Origin: Tachypleus tridentatus
Taxonomy: Eukaryota > Arthropoda > Merostomata > Xiphosura > Limulidae
Direction: 5' to 3'
Length of the DNA stretch: 64,000 nucleotides
Assembly (NCBI RefSeq): GCF_004210375.1
Contig: NW_027467782.1
Location: forward strand, 19,695,276-19,759,275
The notes beneath the pieces are model-generated. The model did not search any database and was not told the DNA's origin. It was given only the letters and a program-made list of their open reading frames with translations. Position numbers and translations under genes: made by a program. Shown in pieces: positions 23,260 through 35,379 of the stretch. How positions within the stretch are numbered: position 1 is the stretch's first letter; each line of letters begins with the position of its first letter.

Positions 23260-25640
23260 GAAGGAAGGGATACAAAGGTTGTGATACTGGAGGGAAAAAT
23301 TGCAGTTGTTGTAATTGTGGAAACTACAGCTGAGGTAGCGAATAAGGAGTGATGAGAAGTACTTGACAGAGTGGTATGGATGAGAGAGATTACCTGGTGA
23401 AATAATCAGATAAGAAGATAAACATAAAGGAATTTATGGTATCAATCCTAGTTGAAGGCATTCACAGCTAAAGCCCAAGGCTGAGATGCTGGGGACTAAA
23501 AGAGGGCTAACCTGTGACTGAAGTAGGTAGCATGCCCAATCTACGTGGGGAAAATGAAAACCCCACCAATATCAAAGCCACCAGAAAATGAAGGGATCTA
23601 AAGATCACTACATCAGACATATTTGATTGGGGCATGAAAGGCAATTTGCTACGAGATTGAAAGCACCTGGAATGTAACACACAAGATTAATATGATCTAT
23701 GCGGGTCCAATATAGTAGATCCAACATTTTAAAACAGGGGTTTCTTGACCACGTATCCCCTTGCTGATTGATATGAGCTACCATTGTAGAATTGTCAGAA
23801 AGAATCACCAACAGACATTGTCTGGTGAGAGGAAGCAAGCACGTTTATATGTGTTTATGTGTGAGTTTTTCTTATAGCAAAGCCACAATGAGCTACCTGT
23901 TGTGTTCATTGAAGGGGATTGAATCTTTGATGTTAGCAGGGGACAAAGGGAAGTGAGTTATTTAAAGTCCAATGGAGTGCAAGAAAGCTCAAGAACTTTG
24001 ATATGCAAAGACCTTTTGATCTAAAGCCTTCTACAGCCCTGAAGGAATGCATCTGTGAAAATATGTAATTCTGGATAAGGAGAAGGAAGTGGGACATTCA
24101 CCAACATAGGGATCTTGTCCAACCATCAACAGAGACTGTTAATCAAGCTAGAAGTAAGGATAAAGGGAATTGACAAGGGATCCCGAGCAGGTTCTACTGA
24201 TTATGAAGAGTTTAACGAAGGGGTCACCTATGTGCATGACAAAGTATGACTCGTGACATCACTGAAGACCACGTCCCCCAAACGACAGAACCTTACAAGC
24301 AGAAAGTGAGAGAGCTGAAAGAGCATGATGAACTAACAATTCCATGGAATGAAGCTGCAGAGGAAAAGGTGGACCTGAATGATTGGTGTTGAAAAAGACA
24401 CCCAAGTGGGTGTGATATTGGGTAGGCTGAAGGAAGGACATCTTTAATATGATTAAATAGCCCATTTGAGCAGTCACTAGAAGAAGCTAATGGGTATGGT
24501 TAGCAAACTTCAGTTTGGAAGGAGCTAAAAGAAGCCAATAATCCATATAATGGCTCAATCACAACTCCAAAGCATGAAGATGATAAATAAAAGCTCTGAC
24601 CTCTTGACAAAAAACATAAGGGGCAGAAGCAAACTTGAAGAGTAGGGAATAAAACACCATGTGATGGACGAACTGAAGATACTGATGAGACAATGGGGAT
24701 ATAGGGATATGGAGATAAACACTAGTGACATCAATACCTGTCATTCATAAGCCCAGAGAAAATGCCCACTGTCAGGTAAGAAACAGTAAAATGGGACAGT
24801 TGAACAAAGTAACTGAGGAAAGACGAATTGATGATAGGCTTCCAGTCCTGGTTTTCTTAAGAACAACAAAGAGTCTTGAATAAAACTAGGTGAAAGATAT
24901 ATAATAGATTCAATGTCCTGCTGAGATAATAGTTTCTGAACCACCTCCAACAGACACTGGCTGGTCATGAGATTCCAATATGGAGGAAAGAAAATGGGTA
25001 TAGGAGACACTGGAGGAAGGAAAAAAATGGGATTATGAATCCTTCCAATAAAACTTGAAGACTTTAATGTTCCATGTTGAAAGGATGCCAGTAATGAAGA
25101 AAATTGATAAGCCAAGCTCTCACCAGATTAGAATCCACCAGGTGATGTGATGTGCATTGTCAAAGAATGCGATGAGATGAGGACCTCAAAAAGAAGGAAC
25201 AAGTAAGTGTTGGGAAAAAGAGGTTGGAGAAATGGTAATAGGTGCTGTACTGGGCTATAACTGAGATATAACAGACTGTTGTTGTGCTGCTGAAGTTCAT
25301 GATTCAAAAAAGACTCAGAGATTGTGTCCAATATGTATTACCATAGAAGTGGGCCATATGTAAACACCTAAGATAAGATGATGGTAAACATGTATGAGTT
25401 AAGGGTGCATCACAGTCTAGAAGGTCCCAACAACAGAGAAACCACGTATGCAGAGCCAGAGCCGAAGACGACAAATGAGCCAACATAGAATAAAGAAGGG
25501 AAAGGATATCCCCCAAAATCCCTCAGGGTTTTGATGAAAAGCTTAAGTGAGGAGATGGGTGGTAGAGAAATAATGTAAAAAAGTTGTGAATGTAGAACAA
25601 AGGCAGGAAAGTTGGGCATGTGTAAAGAAAAAAAACTGTA
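23260..25640 (-). mobile_element. DIRS-like retroelement fossil (longer copy)
   Basis: Minus-strand translation shows, from right to left, a region ahead of the polymerase (about 25130-25720), reverse-transcriptase parts including the catalytic-box area (about 24480-25115), and an RNase H region (about 23608-23838). This arrangement and style are those of DIRS tyrosine-recombinase retrotransposons. No recombinase was identified before the gap. It is broken, with several breaks, and contains a SINE insertion at 23846-23940. The right part is shared with copy 1 of the duplication. Confidence 0.7.
23846..23940 (-). repeat. Second-family SINE nested in DIRS fossil
   Basis: CTTATAGCAAAGCCACAATG, then GAAGGGGATTGAATC is the reverse of the second SINE family. 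It interrupts the retroelement and is therefore younger than it. Confidence 0.6.
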
Positions 25641-27220
25641 CATAGATGGCAGCACTGGATGAGAATAGTTAATTTTGCGAGAAGAGGGAAGTATGTTATT
25701 GGAATCAGCTAGTGTTAATACCATTAATATATTATTGATTAGAACATTTAAAATGTAGGAAATGAGTGAGTCTTGTTTGAGTAGGCTATTCTGTAATATA
25801 ATGGGGGGAACAGCACAGTGGGAAAAATTAGTTTAGGCTCCTATATGAATACTCTCTTTTTAGTGACTCGTATATATTTGTTTCAATCTCACTCTCCACA
25901 AGGTACAGTATACTATGTTTGAGTTGGTGAGAATAATGGCTTGTGAAGGATGGTCAACTTGGCAAGGTGAAGATTCCTTCACGTTTTTTATGTGTGCCAC
26001 TCCTAACTTGAGAGTAATTCAAACACGTACATATTGTAAACCCAGATTCATATGTGCATGCCCTGTGCAAGAGCACTGCAAAGTGGCCAAGAGTGAAATA
26101 GTTTGATTCTCAAGATATTCCTCCTCAAAATCAAAAGGTTTTCTTGGTTTGAGCAGCCTAAGGAACCACACTTTTACTAATCAACATGATTTGAATGCAT
26201 TTTAGCATTTTACATAAGTTAATAAAACAATCTGTACTGAATTGTGAAACATACTGAAACAAGTGCATACTAACGTAAAGAACAAATTTTATTACATACA
26301 AAGTACAAACAATTGACAAATATATCAGAATAAACACTACGTGATTCCATTCTTACGTCCTTTGCCAATTCATGTGTGTTTGTGCAGTTTACCTACCACT
26401 TATTTGTCCCCTGCATTTCACTTGCAGAAATGAATTATATTTGAAATAATGTTAACTACAAACAAGGTTCACCAGTATTAACTTAAATTCTGTCACCCGA
26501 TCTCACATTTGGATCTGGACTTAGAAGCGTTTGCTTTTGATTACATAGTTATAATGCAAATAACTTCACTCAGAACTCACCTTCACCATGGTGATAACAG
26601 GGTATCTTTTTCAGTAAACGGATTTTATGGTACAGTAATATTCAATCCACAAAAAAACACTGTCCAGCAACACCTTTTTTTATCCACCCTCCATACAGCC
26701 CATTTAGAACATCCATTTTTTCTTCACACCACTACTAATGCTGTATGTTTATCACACCTCTATAAATTAGGTGTATATCATCTCTGTAATTCATTAACTA
26801 AATAATATTACAAATGGAAGCATGATTAAAAACTGGCTGATAGCATAGTAAGCAATACTGTTAACATTAAAAAGAATCAATTTTGATGTACTGTACCACT
26901 TAAAAAAGCAGTAAGAAAACTAGGTTTAAAACAAGTTGTTCCTATGACAACACAGTTGAATAAGAAAATGGACATCTAATTTATAAAAAAAATATGGCAT
27001 TAATGCAACATGTTTTCCTGTGTGTTGTGTATGTTTTCTAAGTATAACAAGATCATATGGGCTTTTTATAGAAATATTTCTTTACACAATATTTTAACAT
27101 TATATCTCTCTGCTTAATACATGCATACTTTACATAATAATTTCTGTTGTTTAAATGGTTTTATGCTGTATTTATGTGTGTGTGTATATATATATTTATA
27201 TTATCTATGAATTCTACACA
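25629..27220. other. Non-coding DNA between DIRS fossil and PIGA copy 2
   Basis: Apart from the stretches shared with copy 1, nothing is recognisable. A 98-codon plus-strand frame (26509-26805) and a 63-codon one (25915-26106) have no motif. A TG/TA microsatellite lies at 27177-27198. Confidence 0.4.
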
Positions 27221-27223
27221 CTA

Positions 27224-27339
27224 GCAATAAGGGTGTTTACCTCTTCTGGTTTAAACCACTGAGATAACAAAACAATAAATGTTCTGCTGCAGGAAGTAGA
27301 GAAAAAAAAGTTCTCCAACTGCACCCAATTTGTCGATAC
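27224..27339 (-). pseudogene. PIGA: PIGA last exon (copy 2), frameshifted
   Basis: This corresponds to 8069-8222 with the same acceptor (CCACAG). Compared with copy 1 there is one extra G early (ATTGGG), one base lost after the T run, and one base lost further on in the membrane-helix codons, so the hydrophobic anchor is not encoded in a single frame. This copy cannot make a normal PIGA C-terminus as assembled. Confidence 0.75.
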
Positions 27340-27682
27340 CTGTGGAAGAGGGAAGAAATAATAGTTTTTATACCAACGTAAACTTAACGTCAGATAACAA
27401 TAAAATAGAATCACTTTTTTTCTATGATATAAAACCTTATAGGCTAATACCAGTAAAAATTGGTCCTTAACTTGTGTAAATATACATTACTTGGTGTGTT
27501 TTGATACAAAATTGTTGAAATCAACTTAATTATAAAACAACAACATTTAACCTACATAGTAAACTAATAAATACATTTCATACCATTCTAACCAACAATA
27601 TCTTTTTCAGTATCATAATAATTTTGGAAACTATCCAAATAACAAGACACGAGATTCTTATTCCCCTTTATTATTATACTGG

Positions 27683-28830
27683 AACATGAGTTGCTTGTAA
27701 CTGTTTACTATTCAACTGGAACATGAGCTGTTTCTGTAACTGTTTACTATTCAACTGGTACATGAGCTGTGTGGGTAACTGTTTACTATTCAACTGGTAC
27801 ATGAGCTGTTTGGGTAACTGTTTACTATTCAACTGGTACATGAGCTGTTTGGGTAACTGTTTACTATTCAACTGGTACATGAGCTGTTTGGGTAACTGTT
27901 TACTATTCAACTGGTACATGAGCTGTGTGGGTAACTGTTTACTATTCAACTGGTACATGAGCTGTTTGGGTAACTGTTTACTATTCAACTGGTACATGAG
28001 CTGTTTGGGTAACTGTTTACTATTCAACTGGTACATGAGCTGTGTGGGTAACTGTTTACTATTCAACTGGTACATGAGCTGTGTGGGTAACTGTTTACTA
28101 TTCAACTGGTACATGAGCTGTTTGGGTAACTGTTTACTATTCAACTGGTACATGAGCTGTTTGGGTAACTGTTTACTATTCAACTGGTACATGAGCTGTT
28201 TGGGTAACTGTTTACTATTCAACTGGTACATGAGCTGTTTGGGTAACTGTTTACTATTCAACTGGTACATGAGCTGTGTGGGTAACTGTTTACTATTCAA
28301 CTGGTACATGAGCTGTTTGGGTAACTGTTTACTATTCAACTGGTACATGAGCTGTTTGGGTAACTGTTTACTATTCAACTGGTACATGAGCTGTGTGGGT
28401 AACTGTTTACTATTCAACTGGTACATGAGCTGTTTGGGTAACTGTTTACTATTCAACTGGTACATGAGCTGTTTGGGTAACTGTTTACTATTCAACTGGT
28501 ACATGAGCTGTTTGGGTAACTGTTTACTATTCAACTGGTACATGAGCTGTTTGGGTAACTGTTTACTATTCAACTGGTACATGAGCTGTTTGGGTAACTG
28601 TTTACTATTCAACTGGTACATGAGCTGTTTGGGTAACTGTTTACTATTCAACTGGTACATGAGCTGTTTGGGTAACTGTTTACTATTCAACTGGTACATG
28701 AGCTGTTTGGGTAACTGTTTACTATTCAACTGGTACATGAGCTGCTTGTCATTACTTACTATTCATGTGGTACATGAGATGCTTCTCATTACTTACTATT
28801 CAACTGGCACATGAACTCTCTATTTATTCA
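27683..28830. repeat. 39-bp minisatellite, about 27 homogeneous units
   Basis: The unit is ATGAGCTGTTTGGGTAACTG followed by TTTACTATTCAACTGGTAC. It sits in the PIGA copy 2 intron. Units are nearly identical and differ mainly at one site (CTGTTTGGG or CTGTGTGGG), giving a two-letter pattern along the array. The unit is 13 codons without stops on either strand, so frames of more than 350 codons appear on both strands. Neither is a plausible protein gene, since the array is intronic and the reading is a pure repeat. Confidence 0.95.
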
Positions 28831-29281
28831 ACCATAAGATGAGAAAATATGAATAGAATGTGCTCTGATGAATCACTTATTTCACACCTCTTCAACAATA
28901 ATGACTGACTAGTGACAAAACAGAAAGTGTTAGGACTTTTAAAGGAACCAATCCCTACAATTGTGCACAGTGGAATAATTATAAAACTTACAATTTATTT
29001 ACTTGGTAGTTTTCCAATAGCCATAACCAATACTGTAGTAATGTTCAGTATGATAAATATGGGAAGGTATTTTTATTCAAATAGTATCACATTGCTTTGT
29101 GCAAATAACAAGTGTAAGCACAGAGGAAGGTGATTGCATAATGCTAAAGGTACTGAAAAATGTTCAGTATAATTCATAAAATGTATTTGACATGTTTATT
29201 TATTATATTTTCAAGCTGGACAAGTCTTAGCTGCACTCTCTACAAATACGAAGAACTGTTTCTATTAGAAGAAGCACATAC

Positions 29282-29465
29282 CAGCTAAGTTTAGTACCAA
29301 GACTGTGCACAGGGTCTTGTATGATTTTGTTGTACACTACTTCAGTGCAAGATGCAATATCCTTCCACTGGTATGCTTCTTTACTTTTCTGATGAACGAC
29401 CCATGGAGGTACAACTTTTCCAACTTTTCGATCATATATAGCTTGGTTAAGACCTCCCATGAGAC
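29282..29465 (-). pseudogene. PIGA: PIGA internal exon (copy 2)
   Basis: A 184-nt exon equivalent to 9373-9556, with acceptor AAATTAG and donor GTATGTG. The frame is open. It reads LMGGLNQAIYDRKVGKV, then YQWKDIASCTEVVYNK. Changes from copy 1 include Arg to Cys in the conserved ASRTE motif (human AERTE). Marked pseudogene because both neighbouring exons of this copy are damaged, although this exon alone is intact. Confidence 0.75.
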
Positions 29466-30344
29466 CTAATTTACAGAAAACAAATTTTAAATTTAAGAAA
29501 CTCAACTAGGCTACAACAATATTTAGTTCAGATGTAACTTTAGGCTTAGTCATACAAAACAACACTGATGTGAAATATACAATGTTTCATTTTAATAATA
29601 TAAAACTGATTTCTTTTTACAGCTTGCTCTATCCTCTCATACTTTATTTGGAGTATTATGTTACAGTACGAAAGGGTAAAATGTTTTTGTTGAAAAAAAT
29701 GAATTTTTGTATTGCTGTTAGGCCTTCGTATTAAGCCTTGTTTCCACTAGTTCATATTAGCAAAAGTGACTGCTTGAATTGGTAAAGAAAATTGCTAAAA
29801 AAATATTTAAAAAACAGTGAATATAAACAGGATTTAAAATTATTACATGTATCAAATGAAACCTTTAGGTTTAAAAATCTTCAAAAAATTGGTTTCTTTA
29901 AAACTTGAGTTATTTTTATTGTATTCCAGTGACAGAAAACTGTGAAGCTGTGTATATTATTTTTCAAATTAAAGACAACAATATAGTTTTGTAAAATAGT
30001 ATAGGAAAATTTTAAGACAGTGTAAGAGGACAAAAAACAGAAAATAAAATGTATCACAACAAATATTTTCCACATTTCAAAGCTGAAGTTCATATAAATA
30101 TCACATACACAAAACATCTTCTTTGCAGATGCTACCTGTGGAAAGAAATTCTGAAGTTTCAAACCACTTCATCCAATGGCTTTCTTTTTTAAACAATTCA
30201 ATGTAACAAATCACACAATGGTTGCACAGATTTGATGTACCTGGGTATTACATAGTTAAATACAACTTTGAGGTAATCTAGCAATCTGTATTTCAGTTTG
30301 GCCTAATAAGGTGTGTAGAGCCAAAGGATTTATACAAAGGACTT

Positions 30345-30420
30345 TGTATAGATACAGATGTACTAGTCAGGTATTTTCCAATATGTATAGATACAGATGT
30401 ACTAGTAAAGTATTTTCCAA
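30345..30420. repeat. 39-bp repeat, 2 units
   Basis: Counterpart of the three-unit array at 10460-10577. Confidence 0.75.
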
Positions 30421-30982
30421 ACTTTTGTCATCACTCTTTATGCACGAAACATGATTTCATGTGCCACCATTTTTTTTAGATAAGGGAAAGTTATGTGATT
30501 AGATATAATTCACAGATACATATTAAAACATTATATGTATTGTAGTAATTAATTATTATTTTCTTTAATAAAAAAAATATCTAAACACTTAACTATGCAT
30601 TATTGTGCCCCATCACAGATAATTTATGCCTCCCTGAGATGAGGGTGGAGGGCCCCATGCTACGGGAAATGTTGTACTAGCTGATATGGATGCTATGAGA
30701 ATGAAATAGACAGTATAGTCTGTTCACCACAGGGTTAGTTTTAATGACTCTTTAGTGCTGCAGGGCAAAACAAGTAATGGATTTCATGGTAAGTTAGTTT
30801 ATCTTGCATCCTTTATTTACAGAAATGTTAAGGTGTTTTGGGGCACCTATTCTAAACCACGAAATACTCATGTTAACCTTTCATACTTACTCAGTTTTTT
30901 AGCGGTTTACGACCCTTTTGTATTATCTGATTTACTTCTGAATACAAAAGCTAATTATGAGTGAGAAAAAACAATTACGTAC

Positions 30983-31045
30983 CAGCTACACTAGGTTCTG
31001 TCAACCACACCAGGTCTGGTGGTAAAACCTAAGGTACTCCCCCCA
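30983..31045 (-). pseudogene. PIGA: PIGA internal exon (copy 2), in-frame stop
   Basis: A 63-nt exon with donor GTACGT. Read in the frame that joins to 29465, it gives VGGVP, then TAG where the family and copy 1 have Glu (GAG), then VLPPDLVWLTEPSVA. The length is as expected, unlike the 62-nt version in copy 1. So each copy carries a different fault in the same exon. Confidence 0.75.
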
Positions 31046-31094
31046 CTTTAGTACTTACAACCTGCAAACTAGACAAGAAACTAAATAATATTTT

Positions 31095-32020
31095 TCTAAT
31101 TATATTTACTGATTATCATATTGCACAACATATATTTTTATTTTGGTCATTATGCCATAATTAATGCACACAATGAAAATTTTAATTTAGGTTTTTAAAA
31201 AATGCAGCACTGACTGCACAATTTTTATAAACTGTCATTAGCTCCAGAAAAAGAAAAAAAGCAACATACATGCTTAATAACTTTATACTAGATTCTTTAG
31301 TCAAGAACTGTAACTGAGCCATAAGTAAACTAAAACCAAATATCCAGCAACCACTAATATCAGAGCTTCACCTAGTTAAAATAATTCATGTCACTTAGTG
31401 GATAAGAGAGTATTCATTGCTTAATTAACTATTTATATAATTTTTACGTCATCATTTTACATGAATACTGACCTTTGGACACAGAAAGCTACATCACAGA
31501 AATATTCTCAACTTATCATATTCCTTTCTTGGACTTAGTCTTGCTCTATTTGGTCCTTTAACAAGGTATTTTATTTATCATAAAAATATGATCTCCTTTC
31601 ACTTTAATAAAGGTTTCATTTATTTATCACACTGACCTACTATGATACAAAATAATACTGTTTGCATGAGTTAGTTAGAGAAAATGTGAAGAATGATTTT
31701 TTTTTCATTAAACCAGGGATTTGGTTCCCAACATATGACCCACCCACCAGATCATTTTCTGGGATCATGTTCATATGAAGAAGATCATTTTACTGATGTA
31801 ATCATGTTAGTTTCAGAAGAGTTCTTGTACATAAAGATATGTTTCTGTTTTACTGTGTTCAGTTTTGCGACTTGAAAACTGCCACTTAAAACGCAATGTT
31901 AGTGAAGCATGGTGGGTAATGTTTTAGTTATTTGACCTTTTTGGCCTCAATATTTGAAATGTATTTAAGTGCTGATTTTAAGTAAAAGTTACGCACTTCG
32001 TCTTTAATTCCAAATTCATT
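31095..32020. other. Unassigned region
   Basis: AT-rich, with no gene or repeat recognised. A 60-codon plus-strand frame at 31693-31875 shows no motif. Confidence 0.35.
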
Positions 32021-32023
32021 GAT

Positions 32024-32188
32024 TCGGCATGGCCAATCCCACTATTCGTTGGTAAAAAAGTAGCCCAAGAGTTGGCGGTGGGTGATGATGACTAGCTGCT
32101 TTCCCTCTAGTCTTACACTGCTAAATTAGGGACGGCTAGCACAGATAGCCCTCGAGTAGCTTTGTGCGAAATTCAAAAACAAACAAAC
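32024..32188 (+). repeat. Main SINE, internally deleted
   Basis: The first bases of the head (CGGCATGGCCA) are joined directly to ATCCCACTATTCGTTGG in the body, so most of the tRNA-like part is lost. The tail AAAAACAAACAAAC is present. Confidence 0.85.
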
Positions 32189-32189
32189 A

Positions 32190-33415
32190 TTCGTAGTTCT
32201 AACGGTAATTTAGAAAAATGAGAGTCAGTTCCAATAACTATAATTTTTCGTATTTAAAACTGCTAACTCTACAATTTTGTTATCTGTAAAACTTCAGTAT
32301 TTTTAGAAAGTTGCAAATTATTCATTATATTAGGGACTGTAAAGTTTCATACATTGTCAAGACAAAACACCACTTAAGAAAGTAGTTTGTGAGGAGTATT
32401 GTAATGAAATGGCCGTCCACTATTTAACCCAGACACTCACCTATTTGTTCTTATGTCGAAACCTTGGGTCACGCAATTTCTTTATCAATATCACGGAATC
32501 TTCAGACCTTGAACTTCGTATTAAAGAAAGTTTACTCGTAACAAGAGTGCTCTGCTCTTAACGCCGTATACAGCTTCTTAGACTTAAAACTATTTGATAA
32601 AGTGCTAAATATTTCACGTCTTTTAATTTCCCACTTTAGCACCGTATGTGTGTATATCACGGAGCCAAAATGCAGCTAGTGGATTATGATATTCAAAAAA
32701 GGACTTAAAAAAAGGCCCCAATTTTGCTATACTTGATTTAAAAGTTAATTGACACTTTTCGAGAACTCGCTGAAAGTTTAATTGCACTCCTTTAGTTAAA
32801 CTTGAATCATGATCTAATCTTTCTTAAGTTACATCAGAACGTGTATTGGTTGATTGGGTTTACTGTAATTTTACTTTCAGGAATGCTAAATTATTATAAA
32901 TTAAACATTTATTAAGGTATTTTAATTCATGTTGCTGAAGTGTATTTGCAAATACAAGTTCTTTAGTCTTTTTACCCCCTACCTTCTGGTGAGAAACGTA
33001 CGGTTTTATTAATAGAATATCATATTAGCATAATCTATTTTCTTTCTGTCTACCATGTCAGTAAATTAGTGTTTGACAATACTGTATCATTAGTCAACAT
33101 ATATTATTTTTCCAATTTTCTTCCAGATGATGGAGTAAGTATGTTCCAAAATTCTTAAAACTAAATAAAAATATTTTATGTTTTGTTAATGGTCATCTTT
33201 ATTATTAAACTTTGTTTTCCCCACCACGAGTCCATTGGCCAACTTAAGTAAGAGACTGTGTGTACTTGAGAAATGTGTTGGAGATTCTCTGAAAGACAAA
33301 AAATATGAAATCCATTATGTTCGCACACCATAAATGATCCCAGCTTTGGTTATCATTATTTAGAACACCCGTGTATCTACACTTTTTTTTTCTTAAGTAT
33401 GCATGCTATCAATGA
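32190..33415. other. Unassigned region
   Basis: Nothing recognised on either strand. Confidence 0.35.
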
Positions 33416-33419
33416 CGTA

Positions 33420-33571
33420 TTTAGGTTGGGGCTAGAGGGGACTTAGTCCCAGGGCCCATGGTTTTAATGGGGGCTCATTAATAAATTTATTATATGTAAA
33501 ATTACATGGGATGTAAGGCCCACAAAAATTATCATTTCCTGGGTCACCAACCTTAAATCCGCTACCCTATG
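33420..33571. mobile_element. Possible short hAT-like MITE
   Basis: The left end CAATGACGTATTTAGG and the reversed right end CATAGGGTAGCGGATTTAAGG are similar to each other and to the CAGTGGCG-type ends of hAT elements. Inner GGGCCCATGG/GGCCCAC blocks also mirror each other. No convincing 8-bp target repeat was found. Confidence 0.35.
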
Positions 33572-33574
33572 GTA

Positions 33575-34420
33575 TCAGTGTCTTCAGATTCTTCCGTAGT
33601 CTGACTGTTGTTTGAAATAAAGGAACATCTTTTCTGTTGTATTTTTATCTATAACACACAAATAGTATTTCTATTTCCAACATTCCAAAACATTGTGGTT
33701 TCAACGTTATCCTTTTGTCTTTATGGTATAAACCTACAACTAACCAATCCCTTGAGACGACGAAGCGTATAACTTCATAAACATAGATAATAAACAGTGT
33801 CAAATTTACTCTTAGAAGGGGTGAGTGATTAATTACCGAGCATAGCAATATAATCAATATATAGATCAGTTTCAATTTGTTTCATAAAACGAATATAGCA
33901 TCAATGTCTCCAGCGATATCCTTTGGCACATTCATGTACTTACTTTTTTTGTGTAATCAATTAATATATAGTTGTATTCTTAATGGTTGTGAGCAGTTAG
34001 ACCATTTCCAATGTTTGCTGACGTGTGTTTCATACCTCATGTAAATACTTCATGACATGTTTATAAATGTCAGAAAAACACGTGTTCAAAAAAGTCCTGT
34101 AACCTGAGTGCTTTCGAAAGGTGGATCCTGATAAAACGAGTCCATCTTTTGAAAGTGCTCAGATTTTTATCACTTTTATCCCCATATTCAGAAATTTCTG
34201 TTCCTGATGTGATCCTTTTATAAAGTTTGCTTCATTTCATGCATTAATTATTGGGTGTTTCCACTGATGATAGAGCCTGCGTACGTCTGTTAGCTATTCA
34301 TTCTTCTCAACTTTACCCAACGGCAAAAAGATATCTGTTCAATCATCACAACTTGGATTTTTTAATTTTATATATTTTTATTGTTTCTTTGATACATCCT
34401 CTGGATATTACTAGTGAATA
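33575..34420. other. Unassigned region
   Basis: No gene or repeat recognised. A 76-codon minus-strand frame (33645-33875) lacks motifs. Confidence 0.35.
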
Positions 34421-34424
34421 GCCC

Positions 34425-34545
34425 CCCCCCCGCTATTTCAGCGGTAAGTCTACGGATTTACAACGATAAAATCAGAGGTTCGATTCCCTTCGGTGGGCAC
34501 AGCAGATAGCCCAATGTAGCTTTGCTATAAGAACACACACATACT
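34425..34545 (+). repeat. Second-family SINE, near complete
   Basis: It reads GCGGTAAGTCTACGGATTTA, then GAGGTTCGATTCCCTTCGG, then CAGCAGATAGCC and ACACACACA. The box-B-like GGTTCGATTCC is intact. Immediately upstream is a run of nine C. Confidence 0.75.
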
Positions 34546-34559
34546 AATGAATATTTATG

Positions 34560-35370
34560 AAGAATGTCATAAGAGTTTTCAATTTAAGTGCAATCTTATA
34601 AGCTTCATTCCCAAATAATCTTACCAAGTACCAAAATAATTTTACGTTTCACACAAACGTTTTGAAGTGTTTTCCATTGAAAATATTTTGTAAAACTTAT
34701 TTGGGAAAAGAAGGCCAAGTAAAGTTCATTTAATGACAACAAAATAGTTTATTTTTTTTCCTTTTTCATTTCTGTTTACCATTCATTCTACAAAGTTGTA
34801 AAGCTGGGTCACAAATATTGTTTTGAATTTCAACATAAATCTACTTCCTAATGGTAGTACAAATAAATAAAGAACATAGTTAAAAAAAAAGGCCTGATGC
34901 AACAGTGATTAATTATAAGTGTGAGTACGTATGTAACCATATCAAGGAAAGCACATAAAAAAACATAAGTGTTAAGTTTAAACGGGCTAAGGGAAAACAA
35001 ACTCAGGTGCTAAGAGATTTCTTTTCCTTGCTGTATGCAGTATTGTGACATTCACATTAAAGTAGGTAAACAAATATGACTGATTAGTACTTTTATAAAG
35101 TATGTTTTTGTTGTGAAATAACTTTCTAGCTTTTGAGGTAACGTTGCACGTACTTTTATATCACGTGAGATTTAATATGAAACTTGATGAAAAGTAGTGA
35201 ACCGTGTGTGTCGACTTTTCAAATATTTCCTTGACATTAACTGAACTCTTTCTCAAGGTTTTGATTAAGTCTGATATAACGGTTATTATTATTGAAGGAC
35301 AGTAGAATGAGAATTGTTCTGGGATATCGTTTCAAGACTTGAGCTATCAGCCTAAAGATAATTTTTGTGA
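34560..35370. other. Unassigned region
   Basis: Nothing recognised. Confidence 0.35.
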
Positions 35371-35379
35371 CCTCGTTAC

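Larger units (their letters stand above)
24455..31093. repeat. Segmental duplication, copy 2
   Basis: Collinear with 6265-11242, offset about 18-20 kb. It retains two stretches (25629-26218 and 26342-26758) missing from copy 1 and carries the expanded minisatellite. After 31093 the copies diverge abruptly. Confidence 0.85.

Noticed and set aside
22688-23333. Open frames across the N run
   Set aside because: They consist almost entirely of unknown bases and carry no information.
27674-28814. Two opposite open frames of more than 350 codons
   Set aside because: They are produced by a 39-bp repeat without stops on either strand, within a PIGA intron. The translation is one 13-residue string repeated.
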